Of a stretch of DNA of 64,000 nt, positions 1-16,330 are shown one piece after another. The stretch is from Nemophila menziesii (taxonomy: Eukaryota > Streptophyta > Magnoliopsida > Boraginales > Hydrophyllaceae), in contig JARWIR010000008.1 in NCBI GenBank assembly GCA_029959085.1, positions 8,742,001 to 8,806,000 of the forward strand, read 5' to 3'. Every line of letters begins with the position of its first letter. Positions within the stretch are counted from its first letter, which is position 1. The position numbers were made by a program, and so were the translations under genes. The notes below the pieces were generated by a model that worked only from the letters and a program-made list of their open reading frames with translations, had not been told where the DNA came from and did not search any database.

Positions 1-365
1 CGATCCACCATTACCAAGCTCCTTTCACCACATATAAATCCTTTCACATCCAGATTAAACTGAGAATCGTGATCTTTTCCAGCTACATTAGCATGCAATG
101 CTACAGAAAATGTACTCGGGTGGAAACAGAATAAAACCCTCTCAATCAGCTGGATCAAGTCAAAGCTTTTGAAAATATACCCTGCAGCTTTGAAACTCGC
201 ATAGCTAAAACCATCTTCAGGAGAGGTTTACGTGAGCCTGTGACATTAAATATCTTTTAGTATTTCAATAGAATTTATCAGTGATCCTGCAAAAATCAAA
301 ACATTAACAAGACTATTGTACTAAATCTTAAAAAGGTATTCTACCACGCTTAAATCTGGTAAAAT

Positions 366-438
366 ATGGGCTTCATTTCAACTACAGCAGCACCAGGTGC
401 TCCATATCCTCTCTTAGCTATAGCAACAACCTCTCCTA
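366..438 (-). other. Unrecognised conserved-looking peptide stretch
   Basis: On the minus strand this stretch reads as an open Gly/Ala-rich peptide (GEVVAIAKRGYGAPGAAVVE) ending shortly after in a stop. It lies downstream of the ABC-transporter-like exon at 775-869 on the same strand. I do not recognise the protein and see no clear splice signals joining the two. It could be an exon of a decayed gene or a chance open stretch. The rest of 1-774 shows no further coding signal. Confidence 0.2.
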
Positions 439-774
439 GTGTAAAAACATTAACCGTGTGCATTCACTAATCTCCATCTATCAAGAACACCCTTCAAAAA
501 CATAACAACTTAGTCAATTGAAATATCCCAAGAAGAAGAAACTTAATCACATCTCTTATACATTGTATATCAAAAACTAGTTCAAAAAGAAAATCAAACG
601 ATCTAAAACAAAAAACAATCCTATACACCAATGAATCATCAAATAATCACATACCCATTATAGTAAATCATCTATCAATAGCTTCCACCCAGAAACCGAC
701 ATAAACATTCAACTTTTACACTATTTGAATGGATTCTGTAATTGGGTTTTGTTTGTAAATGGGCAATACATATT

Positions 775-1130
775 GCGTTGGACAAGTAATTGCAATTCAT
801 TTCCCTCGCCACGATAATACGCAATAAATTCAGCATTTTCTGTAACACGCACAAGGCCATAACGAAAATCTGCTTCTTCTTAATTAAATAGTAGGTAAGG
901 AAATAACAGAGTTATAAGAATTTTTCTGATTGGAAAAATAAATTAAATTTAACCTGATCCCAAATTGGGATCGTCGCAAAAGCCGATTAGATGATTGTGG
1001 AGGACTGCGGCGGCGATGGATTGGGTCCAGGCAGAGATTTTATTTTGAGGGCGGCGGGCTTCTTCTGGTGCAGTGCGGTGGCGGTGGTGGGTTAATAGTG
1101 AAAGACAAAAAGCCAGAGGGCATTATCTAA
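775..1130 (-). pseudogene. Chimeric two-exon gene fragment with an ABCD-type ABC transporter exon
   Basis: Seen on the minus strand: a GC-richer open stretch (1130-954), an 84-nt GT...AG intron (953-870), and an exon (869-775) reading DFRYGLVRVTENAE then YYRGEGNELQLLVQR. That second peptide matches the segment after the transmembrane helices of ALD/PMP70 half-size transporters (plant ABCD family: EADFRYSLVRxRENAESIAFYGGE). Splicing keeps the reading frame across the junction. However, the upstream exon (AWTQSIAAAVLHNHLIGF) does not resemble the transmembrane segment that precedes this motif in ABCD proteins, and it lacks an in-frame ATG. No ATP-binding domain follows. Most likely a captured or rearranged gene fragment; a real gene with missing exons is the alternative. 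Confidence 0.45.
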
Positions 1131-1492
1131 TCTGTAGAGAAGGAATATTGATTTATTTAAAATTCAAATTTTGAAAAAGGAGAGAGAAAGAAATCATCTG
1201 ACAGAGAAAGCTGTGTGTAAGAAGATGAGACTTTCTGGCAGAAGGAAAGATAATGTTATTAGTTACGTAAAGGCTTTAAAAAGAAATAATAGGCTTTAAA
1301 AAGAAGTTATTTCTAACCAGGCCCATCTAAGAACAACCTTTGATAGTTGGGCCTAAAATTGTAGTTTTCTCATCAAATAATAAGTGATGAGACGTCTAGC
1401 TTAACATACTTTTTAGAAGTATTATTTCTTTTTATCTTGAATTCTTTTATTAGGGAATTTTCTAGTTGGTCAATCGAAGACATTATGAAGTA

Positions 1493-2942
1493 GGGAGAAA
1501 CTTGGGTAGTCATGGACTACCAAGTTTTGTGTAGTTTTAGTAGTAAAATAATACTAAATCGGAGAGAGAAACTTAAGATATAAATATTTCTTCTTTTTCC
1601 TATAACATTTTTTTATTAGGCAATTTCTACAACATTCATTTTGCATTTGTAGTTTATGTCGTTTTTTTTTAATTTTAATTATTTTAATATTAGTTAAACA
1701 TTATCGTACATAATAAATTGTAAATAAAAAATTAAGAAATACTAGAAAAGTTATTATTATGTTTTCAATTTAATAACAAATATTTGAACTTTAAAAATCA
1801 GATAAACAAAAATATTTAGAATATTTAAATTTCAATTTGAAAATAAAATCAAAAAACTAGTTAATTATACAATTAAAAAAATATATTTTATTATATTTAG
1901 ATATTGTCAATTATTCATGAGGTAATTTCTTATTAACACTTGCAGTTATAATAGACTCCCCTAGCTTAAATATCCCACCACACTTCACCGAAATAAAAAC
2001 TATCCTAAAATATTTTTAGGATTGTAACCCCAAACCCCACATATTGTTCTAATTTTTTGTCTACGAGAGAAAAAACCTAGATCTACCCCTACCAAGGTGT
2101 TGTTTTTCGATAGGATTGATCTACCTGAGATGACTTTTTCCAAAATTGACACCTTCGTAGGGGGCCTAGGATTTTTTTTGAGTTGTTGGGTTGCACCCGA
2201 AACCTCGCATATTGTTCTAACTTTTCGCCCTCAAGAAAAAAGTCCTAGATCCGCCCCCTGCGAAGGTGTCAGTTTTAGAAAATTTTATCTTAGGTGGATC
2301 GATCCCAGCAAAAAACAATCCCATTAAAAGCAACACCTTCGCAGGGGCAGATCTAGGATTTTTCTCTCGAGGGCAAAAAGTTATAATTTTTTTAATGCGG
2401 TTGTTGTTTGTTAAAATTGGTTCCATTAGAAAAATAATCAAAACAGATATTTGTTAATGGGTGGTTTTTGTCGTATTATTTATTAATAAGAAATTACGAC
2501 AAATAGAGAGAGAAAATCTTTCATACCTCATGAATAATTGACAATATCTAATATATATTAAAACAATTTTTTATTTCTTTTAATTGTATATATTATAATT
2601 AACTAGTTTTTTAATTTTATTTATTTTCAAATAAAGTTTAAATAATCTAAATATTTTTGTTTATTTAATTTTCAAAATTCAAATATTTGTTGTTAGATTG
2701 AAACAATAATGGTTAGTTTTCTAATTAATAATTTATTATGTATGATAATGCTAACTAGTATTAAAATGATTAAATAGAAAAAAAAAATATAACCTACAAA
2801 TACAAAATACATATGATACGTAATAGGAGTAATGAAAAAGCATTAGGAGTATATTGTTAAGTTTCTCTTTCTTCAATTTTGTATTATTTTATTACTAAAA
2901 CTACACAAAACTTGGTAGTCCATGACTACCCAAGTTTCTCCC
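1493..2942. mobile_element. Long-TIR non-autonomous DNA transposon (MULE-like)
   Basis: The element begins GGGAGAAACTTGGGTAGTC and ends with its reverse complement. The inverted repeats continue inward for several hundred bases, so most of the 1450-bp element is palindromic. It is flanked by a perfect 9-bp duplication TATGAAGTA (1484-1492 and 2943-2951), the size made by Mutator-like transposases. The centre (about 2060-2440) holds repeated copies of a CCTAGATC(T/C)GCCCC(T/C)GCGAAGGTGT-like unit in both orientations. No transposase is encoded. Confidence 0.82.
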
Positions 2943-2951
2943 TATGAAGTA

Positions 2952-3250
2952 CGCCTAAGGCTTTCACGAGACCCACTATTCACCCTACTAGAGGATAATT
3001 ATTGATATTGAACTCTAAGTGCATAATAAGGCTACAATAAGTTATATACACTTCAAAATATAATCCATTTTAAATCCTCTGATTATATTATCCTAATTTT
3101 TATCTAACCTACGAGTGCATGACCTATGACATTACATTTCTCATCTACAACTTGAACCATGGTCACAAATTAGGATATTGATTATTGTCTTTTAACAATG
3201 TGTTTTGTTAATTTACATAGATATAAAATAAAAATAAGAGATAATGACAC
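2952..3250. other. AT-rich spacer, nothing recognised
   Basis: About 300 bp between two transposons. No open frame, RNA gene or repeat boundary seen. Confidence 0.5.
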
Positions 3251-3659
3251 TTAGGGTCTTGACGACACCCCCCTCTTCGAGTTAGCACCCCCACCTAGAG
3301 CCTCTTCTTACTAAAGACCTCAGAAACTTTTTAACACATGAACCCCAAAACCTCTGTTACCTTTCTACCCTTTTAGACTTATATATATACTAACTATTCT
3401 ATTACAAATCTAAAAAAATCATTCCCGTGAAAAACACTCTCTCTCTTCCCTTGACCTACTTTTTCTCTCTCTCCCAGAAAACCAAACCCGCCACCACCAC
3501 CTCTTCGCTGCTTCCCTCATCCTGTCCGGCGAAACACCACCGCCACTACACAGAAACATATCTCATATGCACTGAAGCACCACCGCCGGAACTCCATTCT
3601 TCTAGCAGCAGGAGTCTTCTGCCCAGATCTGTTCGCGAAGAAGATGTACAGGCTCCGTT

Positions 3660-3765
3660 CTTGGCTCGCCTGCTGTTCGTGGCTCGCCTGCTGTTCGTGG
3701 CTCGCCTGCTGTTCGTGGCTCGCGCTGCTGTTCGTGGCTCGCCTGTTGTTCGTGGCTCGCCGGAG
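3660..3765 (+). repeat. 18-bp tandem repeat (TGGCTCGCCTGCTGTTCG)
   Basis: Three near-perfect copies of TGGCTCGCCTGCTGTTCG, then degenerate copies with a 1-nt slip, inside the GC-rich part of the transposon at 3254-4746. The repeat is open in more than one frame and gives low-complexity frames such as ARLLFV repeats, so those frames are not evidence of a gene. Confidence 0.85.
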
Positions 3766-4180
3766 AGAGATGAGGCTCGACGAACAGGCGAACGGGGTTG
3801 CAGGTCAGTTTGCTGTGGAGTGGAGTTGCTGTTCGTGGCTCGCCGGAGAGAGATGAGGCTCGACGAACGCCGGAGAGAGCTGTGTCGATGAGATTTTGCC
3901 GGCGATTATTTTAGATTTTTTTTTCTTTTCTCGCGTACTGTGTACGCTGTATTGTTTTTTTTTTTCAGATCTGGTTTGACCAGATCTGGTCAAACTTTTA
4001 ATTAGTTTAGGTTTTTTTTAATTATCTATTGTAAATTGTTTAATTTTTGAATAGAAATGTTTTTAAATAGATACACGTGTTTTTTATAGAGTATTTATTT
4101 AAATTCAAAGAGTACTCTATAAAATAGAGAGAGTACTCTCTATATTTTATAGAGTACTCTCTCTTTTTTTATAGAGTATT

Positions 4181-4480
4181 CGTTAAAATTGTCGGAGTAC
4201 TCTCTCTATTTCATAGAGTATCGGAAAAAAATAAGAGCACTCTCCCTTTTTCATAGAGTACTCGTTAAAATTGTCGGAGTACTCTCTCTATTTCATAGAG
4301 TATCGGAAAAAAATAAGAGCACTCTCCCTTTTTCATAGAGTACTCTCAGTTTTTTCCGATACTCTATGTTTTTTCCGTTGACTGGTGGCCGGAAAAAACT
4401 GAGAGTACTCTCCCTTTTTCATAGAGTACTCTCAGTTTTTTCCGATACACTATGTTTTTTCCGTTGACTGGTGGCCGGAG
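4181..4480. repeat. 82-84 bp tandem duplications built of GAGTACTC/CATAGAGTACTC motifs
   Basis: An 82-bp unit beginning CGTTAAAATTGTCGGAGTAC occurs at 4181-4262 and 4263-4344. It is followed by a second tandem pair carrying CTCAGTTTTTTCCGATAC and CCGTTGACTGGTGGCCGG. Short palindromes (AGAGTACTCT) recur throughout, giving many possible hairpins. Spacing and unit degeneracy do not fit a CRISPR array. Confidence 0.85.
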
Positions 4481-4496
4481 GTCGGTGGTCGGAGAT

Positions 4497-4553
4497 CGGT
4501 GGTCGGTGGTCGGTGGTCGGTGGTCGGTGGTCGGTGGTCGGTGGTCGGTGGCC
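4497..4553 (+). repeat. 7-bp minisatellite (GGTCGGT)n
   Basis: About eight uninterrupted copies of GGTCGGT. The same motif appears in shorter, broken form in the related element near 15430-15470. It is not the plant telomere unit TTTAGGG. Confidence 0.9.
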
Positions 4554-4749
4554 GGAGGTCGGAGATGGGTGGTAGGTGGGTAGGTGGTAGGTGGGTAGTG
4601 ATAGAGGAGAGAGAAACAGTGACATCATACTATTTTGTCTTTTAGTGTTAGTAAGGGTAGAAAAGAGTATTGTAAAAAATGAGGTCTCTAAGAATAACAA
4701 CTTTCAAGACACTACTCTATAGAGAAAAAATAGTGCTCCTAAGACCTTA

Positions 4750-6885
<2,136 letters not shown>

Positions 6886-6894
6886 TTACTTTTT

Positions 6895-7085
6895 GAGTAA
6901 TGATATTTGTCACCCTTTTTGTATCACCCTTTTATCACCTCCTACGTGTATGCCTACATGTACCAATGAATTGATTTCTCTATCCTATTTAATTTTTCTC
7001 TATCTTCTATTCAAGGAAATCAAAACACATATATAGAAAGGTGATAAAAGGGTGAGATGAATAAGGGTGACATATATCATTACTC
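6895..7085. mobile_element. MITE family GAGTAATGATA, copy 1 (MULE-type)
   Basis: The 191-bp element begins GAGTAATGATATTTGTCACCC and ends with the inverted GGGTGACATATATCATTACTC. It is flanked by a perfect 9-bp duplication TTACTTTTT (6886-6894, 7086-7094). A second inner inverted pair (GTGATAAAAGGGTGA and its complement) lies just inside. It has no coding capacity. Three more copies occur at 7572, 9436 and 38000. Confidence 0.92.
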
Positions 7086-7571
7086 TTACTTTTTAATACT
7101 AGCAAGGGAATCAAAAAGATTAAAGAATCATTTAGATTCTTTTAAAAATGTATATTTTTTAATCCTTACATTTCGGGTCAAATAGGAAAAAAGGAAAGGT
7201 TCATATATAAGAAATCAATAAAATAAATTAACAAATCTCATTAAAGGATATGCAAATAAATATATATTTAATATTATCAAAAAAAATTCTTTTTGTTTTA
7301 AACAAAAAAAGTAATACAATCATTTAATTTCATTTAATTTCATTTACTTTATTATTTTTCAATAATCCAAACAAAAGAATACTTTTCTTTTATTTTAAAT
7401 TTTTTCTTTTATTATTTTTCCTTTATATTCCTTTCCTTCATCAAATCCAAACAATGTATACGAAAAAGTAGAATAAAATTTATAGGGCCCAAAACATCCT
7501 ACTTTAGTTTTTGCCTTTTTACTATATTATACCTTAAATACACTTGATAAATCAAATCGACTAAATAAAAA

Positions 7572-7758
7572 GAGCAATGATAGACGTTACCATTTTTTAC
7601 CCTTTTATTGCCTCCTAGGTGTATGCCTACAAGTATTAATGAATTGGTTTTTCTATCCTAGTTAATCTTTCTCTATCTTAAATACAAGGAAATAAAAACA
7701 TATATATAGAAGAGTGATAAAAATGTAAAATAAAATGGGGTGACATTTATCATTACTC
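7572..7758. mobile_element. MITE family GAGTAATGATA, copy 2
   Basis: A 187-bp diverged copy with ends GAGCAATGATAG and CATTTATCATTACTC. It is flanked by a perfect 9-bp duplication AAATAAAAA (7563-7571, 7759-7767). This is the most mutated of the four copies, so probably the oldest insertion. Confidence 0.9.
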
Positions 7759-7988
7759 AAATAAAAAAATGTAAGTACATTTTCACAAATTCATTACATT
7801 TTAGACTAAGTTACAAACTACTCAAATCGTAAGTCTTTTTGAGGTTCAATATGTATTTAAAAATATATACTACAATAATGGTTATCATATACTTAAATTA
7901 AATTAAATTATTTTCTATTTGAAGGAATATTAAAAATATTAATATCTAGAAATAAAAATGTATACTAAAATATGATAATGTTAACTAT

Positions 7989-8387
7989 GGCATTGTTTGT
8001 TTTAAATAGTGATAAGTACTAATTGTTGGATATAATTATTCAATTAAGCGGAAGTGACTGAATAAATCAGACTTAACTTGAATTCAATGTCATTTTTGTT
8101 TTTTTAAGGATAAGTATTGATTGATGAATAAACAAATAAATAGAACTTATTCTGCTAAGCGTCGATGTCTAAATAAATCAGACTTAGGTATCAATTTTTT
8201 CCAACAAGTGTTGAATTCTGAATACATATCTGAATGTCACTGAATCTGTTAAGAGATACACCGTGCCTACTGAATACTTAAACATACCAGTTAAAAGTCA
8301 TTCAGATTTGAATAGATTAGTAGAAACAAGCATGTGTTACTGATCTAGTGTCTTAATGAAACATATTAAGTGAAAACAAACACCCCC
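7989..8387. mobile_element. MITE-like element with GTGTTTGTTTT ends
   Basis: The left end GGCATTGTTTGTTTT and right end AAAACAAACACCCCC are imperfect inverted repeats of the GGGGGTGTTTGTTT type common in plant MITEs. The inside contains repeated AATAAATCAGACTTA and CTGAAT motifs. I could not find a convincing target-site duplication, so the superfamily (PIF or hAT) is open. Confidence 0.5.
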
Positions 8388-8390
8388 TAA

Positions 8391-8933
8391 GTCTTATATT
8401 TTTTCTTTAATGGATTATAGTAAACCCTTTTATAAATTTTAACACTTATTGGTATACGTTGATTAGAATACTTATTCATTGTAAAATACAAACTATATTC
8501 ATATTAATAAATGAATAGTTGTGAAAAGCCCATGATAAAATCTCAATCACTCAAACAAAAAATTGCATTTAGCACCCAATACATAACCAAATAGGTATAA
8601 TTTTATAACATGTTTACTCATGCCCAACCTAGTATTAAAGCCAAAAAAGTGGTCTTTCGAGCCCCGACATTTTATTAATATTTGGGGCCCCAAAATTAAC
8701 AACCGTATAGTGAATGTATATGTTTGTTTGGATGTTTAATACAAAAACATTTGTTCTACAGCTAAAGGCCCAACTTTTTATTCATCCGGTTTCCTACTAT
8801 TTACAATTTGTTTTTTATGTCTATACACGTTATAAAATGAATTTATTTGTTAGCATAAAAGGAAATTAAACTTCATAGACATACAAAATCGTTTATATTT
8901 TTATTGAAATACCAAATATATTTAATACATAAT

Positions 8934-8974
<41 letters not shown>

Positions 8975-9200
8975 TAATTACAACTTTTTATATGTAACTT
9001 AAAATAATCCCAAATTTTGTAGTTGTTTTAAGTAGCCTAAAGTTTAGGGCTGGCCTCCTTGCTTCGAAATGAATTTACATGGATTCAAACCTCTACCTTC
9101 TATACGAGCAGGTTATAAATAATCACGTTTCTATATTAATATTTTTTATGCAAGGAAGATCTTAAAACCAAATTATTAGCACATTAGTTACTCCCACGAT
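8391..9200. other. AT-rich spacer with an (AT)n run
   Basis: No gene seen. A pure (AT)n microsatellite spans 8939-8970. The rest has no recognised end motif. Confidence 0.4.
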
Positions 9201-9204
9201 CTCT

Positions 9205-11639
9205 AGATTAGGTAGATTTTAAACTGTATTACTTCAGTCTCATTTCAAATCAACTTTAATGGAGACTGAATGTGGAAATCTAAACCAGAATGGGGATTAC
9301 AACAAGGTGATTGTTATCCCCGATTTTGTTTTCATTAATGAATGAAACTCTGATTGTACTTATATATGGAAAAGTAAAGAAGAAGGAGATTTAAAGAATT
9401 CAACTTTCGAGAAACTGTCTGGTTGTTATGCATTTGAGTAATGATATATGTCACCCCTTTTCATATCACCTTTCTAAATATATGTATTGATTTCCTTGAA
9501 TAGAAGATAGAGAAAAATTAAATAGGATAGAGAAATCCATTCATTGGTACATGTAGGCATACACGTAGGAGGTGATAAAAGAGTGATACAAAAAGGGTGA
9601 CAAATATCATTACTCTATGCATTTATTGTTTGCAAACGATTCACTGTTTTTCTTAACGCTAGATGACCATGAGATTGATGCTTTTCAACAGTGTATTGCT
9701 ACATACTGCGAAGGATCTAGTCAACGGATAAATTTTAACAAATATGTTATAGCCCGGGTACACCGACGGATATCTAGAATATATTCACAGAAAGATTATG
9801 TATTAAAAGATCGAAAGTACAATAGTTAAATTGGATAGCAAAAAAAATATTAAAAAAAACGGAAGGTTGGAAAGCACAATTTTTTCAGAAGGAGGGAATG
9901 AAGCGTTAATTAAAGCTATTCTCCAAGCAATATTGGCTTATTCTATTTCTATTTTTTTTAATTTTCAGACACTTCTTATAATAAACTTATTTCAGCTATC
10001 TCGAATTTTTGGTGGAATACAGGTGAAATAAATTAGATCCATTGACTTGCGTGTGAAAATTTAGTTATGGGAAAGTTGTTAGGAGGTATGGAATTTTGAG
10101 ATGTTAAACGAATAAACACGACACTACTCGCATCTCAAGCATGGAGAATTTTTCAGTTCAGATACTTTGGCAGCAAGACTATTAAAAGTATTTATTTTCC
10201 TAAAACAATTTTTTAAATGATACATTAAGACAGAGCAGGACTTGGTCATGGGCAAGTTTAATAGAAGGAAGAAACTTTTTGAAAAAATATGGGATATATC
10301 CGATTGGGTATGGAAAGTCTATAGATATTTGGAATGATAAATTAATAGATACCAAATGGTAGTTGGAAAGGCCTACAAACTGTACTTTGAATAAAGTATA
10401 TGAATTATGGAATGAATATACTACAGATTGGAACACGGAGCTGCTGGACAATATTTTCCCATCACCAATAATATCGGTCAGCACAAGGACATAGATATTA
10501 CAACCAGAAGAACAAGACACATTTATATGGTCACACTCAATAAACGGTGAACATGTCACAAAGACGGACTACAAGATTCTCGCAAACAAACCAGATGTGC
10601 GGCGAGCCGCAAAGGTCGATTTTAGTTATCAATGTGAATAAAATCATATATACCGAATAAGGCTATGAATTTTTCTTGGAAAATATGTAACGATGCAATT
10701 CCAGCGGGAAAAAACTTGACAAAATGAAAGTGCAATGTCATGCCGGAATGTGCTTGGTGTCAATTTAAAGATGAAACTGTTATTCGTCTTTTATGAACGT
10801 GTGGGTTATGTCATCCAATCTGGCCAGGGTTAGCCACCCAAAATTAGAATTCGATAGAGTCTTTCAGATGCCTTGGGACAATGGATACTTAATATCATTT
10901 AGACTTATGTGGATGGAGGCTGACAGACCATAGCCATCACTACTTATGTGTTAATGATGCTATGGAATATTTGGAAAGAAAAAGATGAAGAGCAAACACA
11001 ATAATACATCACTGAACATAGATGATGTCATTAAGACAACAATTAATGTCAAGATTTTATCGGTGACAACTGGAATCCTTGGAATTGTGTATCTTCTAAC
11101 AACAGTACAATGTTGATGCCTCTTGTTACTAGTATGGATTTTAAAACAAACGTTGCATTATCTTGTGATGCATCTTTGGATTATTCGTACAATCTCACAT
11201 GCGTTGACATTATTCAGATTCATAAAGCAAGTGTACTGAGAATTGAACACTCTCGGAATGCTTTTTGTGATACAGTGATTGAAGGTAAATCGCAAAATAT
11301 TGTTGGGGCATTAGAGATCTGCAAGGAACTTAAACAAGAAGAGAAGACCATTTTCTCAAATAACCTTGAACTGATTTAAGGTATTAAGAAAGTGTCGGTA
11401 GCTAGCTAGAGGATTAAGCCCATGCTGAGGAAAATCAACAAGATGAAGGAGGAGGTAAGGTCCATCACCTTCAGTCACATACCTCGGAATCTCAATATTC
11501 GGGCAAACAAGCTAGCAAAAAATGTGAGACACAGGGCTACAACACTTTCCAAGAATAGTTGGAGCATATGTCAAAGCATTTCGACAAGTTAGGGATCAAC
11601 TAACATGATTAGAGTGGATAAGTAGATGGTAGTGTCTTT

Positions 11640-11640
<1 letters not shown>
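9205..11640 (+). mobile_element. Decayed L1-type LINE: reverse transcriptase to RNase H
   Basis: This degenerate copy is readable by comparison with the LINE at 39980-47350. Reverse transcriptase pieces run from CITSVSFQINFNG and GLQQGD (9235-9320) through SRNCLVVMHLLFANDSLFF; the catalytic pair has decayed from DD to ND. A zinc-finger linker follows (CNVMPECAWCQF..., about 10720-10830), then RNase H (LSCDASLDYSYN..., 11155-11540). Stops replace Trp codons in WIRWI, and several frameshifts are present. It is interrupted at 9436-9615 by a MITE whose 9-bp duplication falls within the reverse transcriptase; reading continues on both sides. Truncated at the 5' end; no ORF1 or endonuclease seen. 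Confidence 0.85.
9436..9615. mobile_element. MITE family GAGTAATGATA, copy 3, inserted in a LINE
   Basis: A 180-bp element with perfect ends GAGTAATGATA and TATCATTACTC and a perfect 9-bp duplication TATGCATTT (9427-9435, 9616-9624). It interrupts the LINE reverse transcriptase a few codons before its catalytic motif, so it postdates that LINE. Its inner sequence is very close to the copy at 38000-38190, in the same orientation. Confidence 0.93.
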
Positions 11641-14390
<2,750 letters not shown>

Positions 14391-14397
14391 TACCTAA

Positions 14398-15624
14398 GGG
14401 GTCTTGAAAACACCCTTCCTAACTAATTTCATTTCAACCCCACTTACCTTCTCTTCTTACTAAAGACCTCAAATAAAATCTTACACCATAATCAAAAAAC
14501 CTAATTACAATTCTACCCCTTTTTATTTTTTATTTTCCTACACATGCTTTTTTTTATTTCAGAATTTATTAAAACCTAAAATTATCTATTGCCTCCTTTC
14601 TATCTCTTTGGCTCATTTCTCTCTCTTTGGCTCGCACAAAACAGTGCATTTCTCGACTGCAAAAGCTCACCGGAGAAATTAGTGCATTTGTTGCCTTCAA
14701 AAGCTCTCCTGAGAAGATCAATCCATGGAGCTTCTACAGTGGCGGCGTTTTGAGACAAGAGCTGAAGACAATCGGCTAGAGGAGTTGAAGATTGTTGGCG
14801 GAGAGCTAAGATAGGGCTCACTAGAGAAGATCTCGCCGAGAAGAGCTTTAGGTGAGCTTGAATCGTCGCTCATAACGGTGATTTCAAAAGTACGACGTGA
14901 TTCGTGTGTTTCGTCGCCGTGAAGTGCGAATCTATCTCCTCCGTGAAGTACCGCCATGATTCGCTTGAGAGTCGCGCGTGCTTCGCCTGCGCGTCGTCGT
15001 CGTCGTGATTCGTTAGCCAGCCGTCGGAGTTCGTGTAGGCGGCACCGGCACCTATCACGTTTCCGTGAACTGTTTTTTTTGTTCGTAAGAAGACCAGATA
15101 TAGTAAACGTGTTAGTTTGTGTGCTTTTGTGTTGTAATTAGTTTTTTTTATGTTGTAAATTGATTAGTTTAAAATTGTAATAAAAATTGTGAGTACTCTG
15201 TATTTTTTTAACACACTCATTAATTTTTATCCAATACTCAATGTTTTCTTTATAGAGTACTCACTGATTTTTATGGAGTACTCTTCAATTTTTACGATAC
15301 TTTATATTTTTTTTCAAAACTCTATGTTTTATCCCGATACTCCATAATTTTTCCGATACTCTATACTTTTTTTCTGATGCTCTATTTTTTTCCCGATACT
15401 CTTTACTTTTTTCAGTGGTGGGTGGTGGCCGGAGGTCGGTGAGTGGTGGTCGGTGGCCGGAGGCCGGTGATGAACAGTGTCAATACTTGACAACGGTTAT
15501 TTTGTCTTTTAGTGTTTTTTGTATTATATAAGGGTATTTTAGTATTTGGTCATCTTTGAGTTCCTTGTAAAGAAATAAGATTTTCACTAGTTGTTATATG
15601 ACGAAAATCTAGTCTCAAAGACCC
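14398..15624. mobile_element. Non-autonomous DNA transposon with gene-like GC-rich centre, copy 2
   Basis: This diverged relative of the element at 3254-4746 has GGGGTCTTGAAAACACCC at the left and CAAAGACCC at the right. It shares 'cttcttactaaagacctcaaa', a CT-rich leader, a GC-rich segment with many CG dinucleotides (14600-15060), then TCGATACTC-type motifs, a GGTCGGTGG array and 'ttttgtcttttagtgtt'. The two GC-rich segments are only loosely alike. No protein family is recognised in any frame. The flanking duplication is unclear (TAA versus TAT). Confidence 0.45.
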
Positions 15625-15659
15625 TATTTCTCATTCAACCTTGTCTTTACTATACTTTG

Positions 15660-16330
15660 CAGGATGAATAATAAATATGATGTTGCATATACTGATGAAA
15701 TGATAGTATCCATAGATGCATTTGTTTCACATGGGAACACGAATATACATGAGATTAAACTCATGTAACCAAACAAGAAAAAGTGCATAAACATACTTTT
15801 TGTAGGGTTAGTGATAGTTGTGTAGATAAAGAAGTTGATGGTGGTGATGCTAATGAGGAAGATGCAGAAGTAGTAAAGTTGGTTGAAGATGTAAATGATG
15901 TAGTTAACGTTGACTCGGATACACCAAGTATTTGTTTTGAAGATATTGAAGGTTCATCAGATGAAGATATATTTTCTGATACAACTGAAATTCGATTAAG
16001 AAAACAAAAATAACTAATTTGGAAGGCTGGAGTGAAAGAGAACTACAAAAGTAGAAAGAGAAGTACTCAACTAGAAAGAGCTATACTAACTACAAATGGA
16101 TGGGCTAGTAATAATGAAGCAAATGGCTTGTCTAATGGTATTGTAGCGGGACCAAGTTGAGTTGTTAGTGATGTTACATGTAGTTTACCGGGATTTATGT
16201 TTTTTGAAGCTATACGAGAACTAGAAAAAACAAATGATCTGAGTATTAGTGAACCTATGACAAGTGCACCGAGTGCTAGTGAAATACATAATGACCCTAC
16301 GAGAATGATTTACACTCGCTTTAGGCATAC
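15660..16330 (+). pseudogene. Degenerate acidic protein fragment, probably transposon-derived
   Basis: An interrupted reading frame gives 'DEMIVSIDAFVSHGNTNIHEI', an acidic stretch (15783-16013, EEDAEVVKLVEDVNDV then DEDIFSDTTEIRLRKQK), and a tail with GWASNNEANGLSNG and PGFMFFEAIRELEK. Stops break the frame at 15768, 16011 and 16159. An acidic N-terminal region followed by a basic RLRKQK stretch is reminiscent of plant MULE transposase N-termini. No catalytic or zinc-finger motif is visible, so the identification is weak. Confidence 0.3.

Larger units (their letters stand above)
3254..4746. mobile_element. Non-autonomous DNA transposon with gene-like GC-rich centre, copy 1
   Basis: The left end GGGTCTTGACGACACCC and right end CTAAGACC form a short imperfect inverted repeat, flanked by TTA on both sides (3251-3253, 4747-4749), as in PIF/Harbinger insertions. 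A related element lies at 14398-15624: both have 'cttcttactaaagacctcaga' near the left end, a CT-rich leader, a GC-rich Ser/Arg-coding-like segment, then arrays of GAGTACTCT/CGATACTCTAT motifs, a GGTCGGTGG-type array and 'ttttgtcttttagtgtt'. That order looks like a promoter-leader-exon structure carried inside a transposon. No recognisable protein. The superfamily is uncertain. Confidence 0.5.

Noticed and set aside
3427..3891. 154-codon frame in the GC-rich core of a transposon as a host gene
   Set aside because: Dominated by an 18-bp tandem repeat read in several frames; no family match, and it sits inside an element with defined ends.
4181..4480. CRISPR-like array of GAGTACTCT repeats
   Set aside because: Repeats are uneven in length and spacing with no unique spacers, and the context is plant nuclear DNA.
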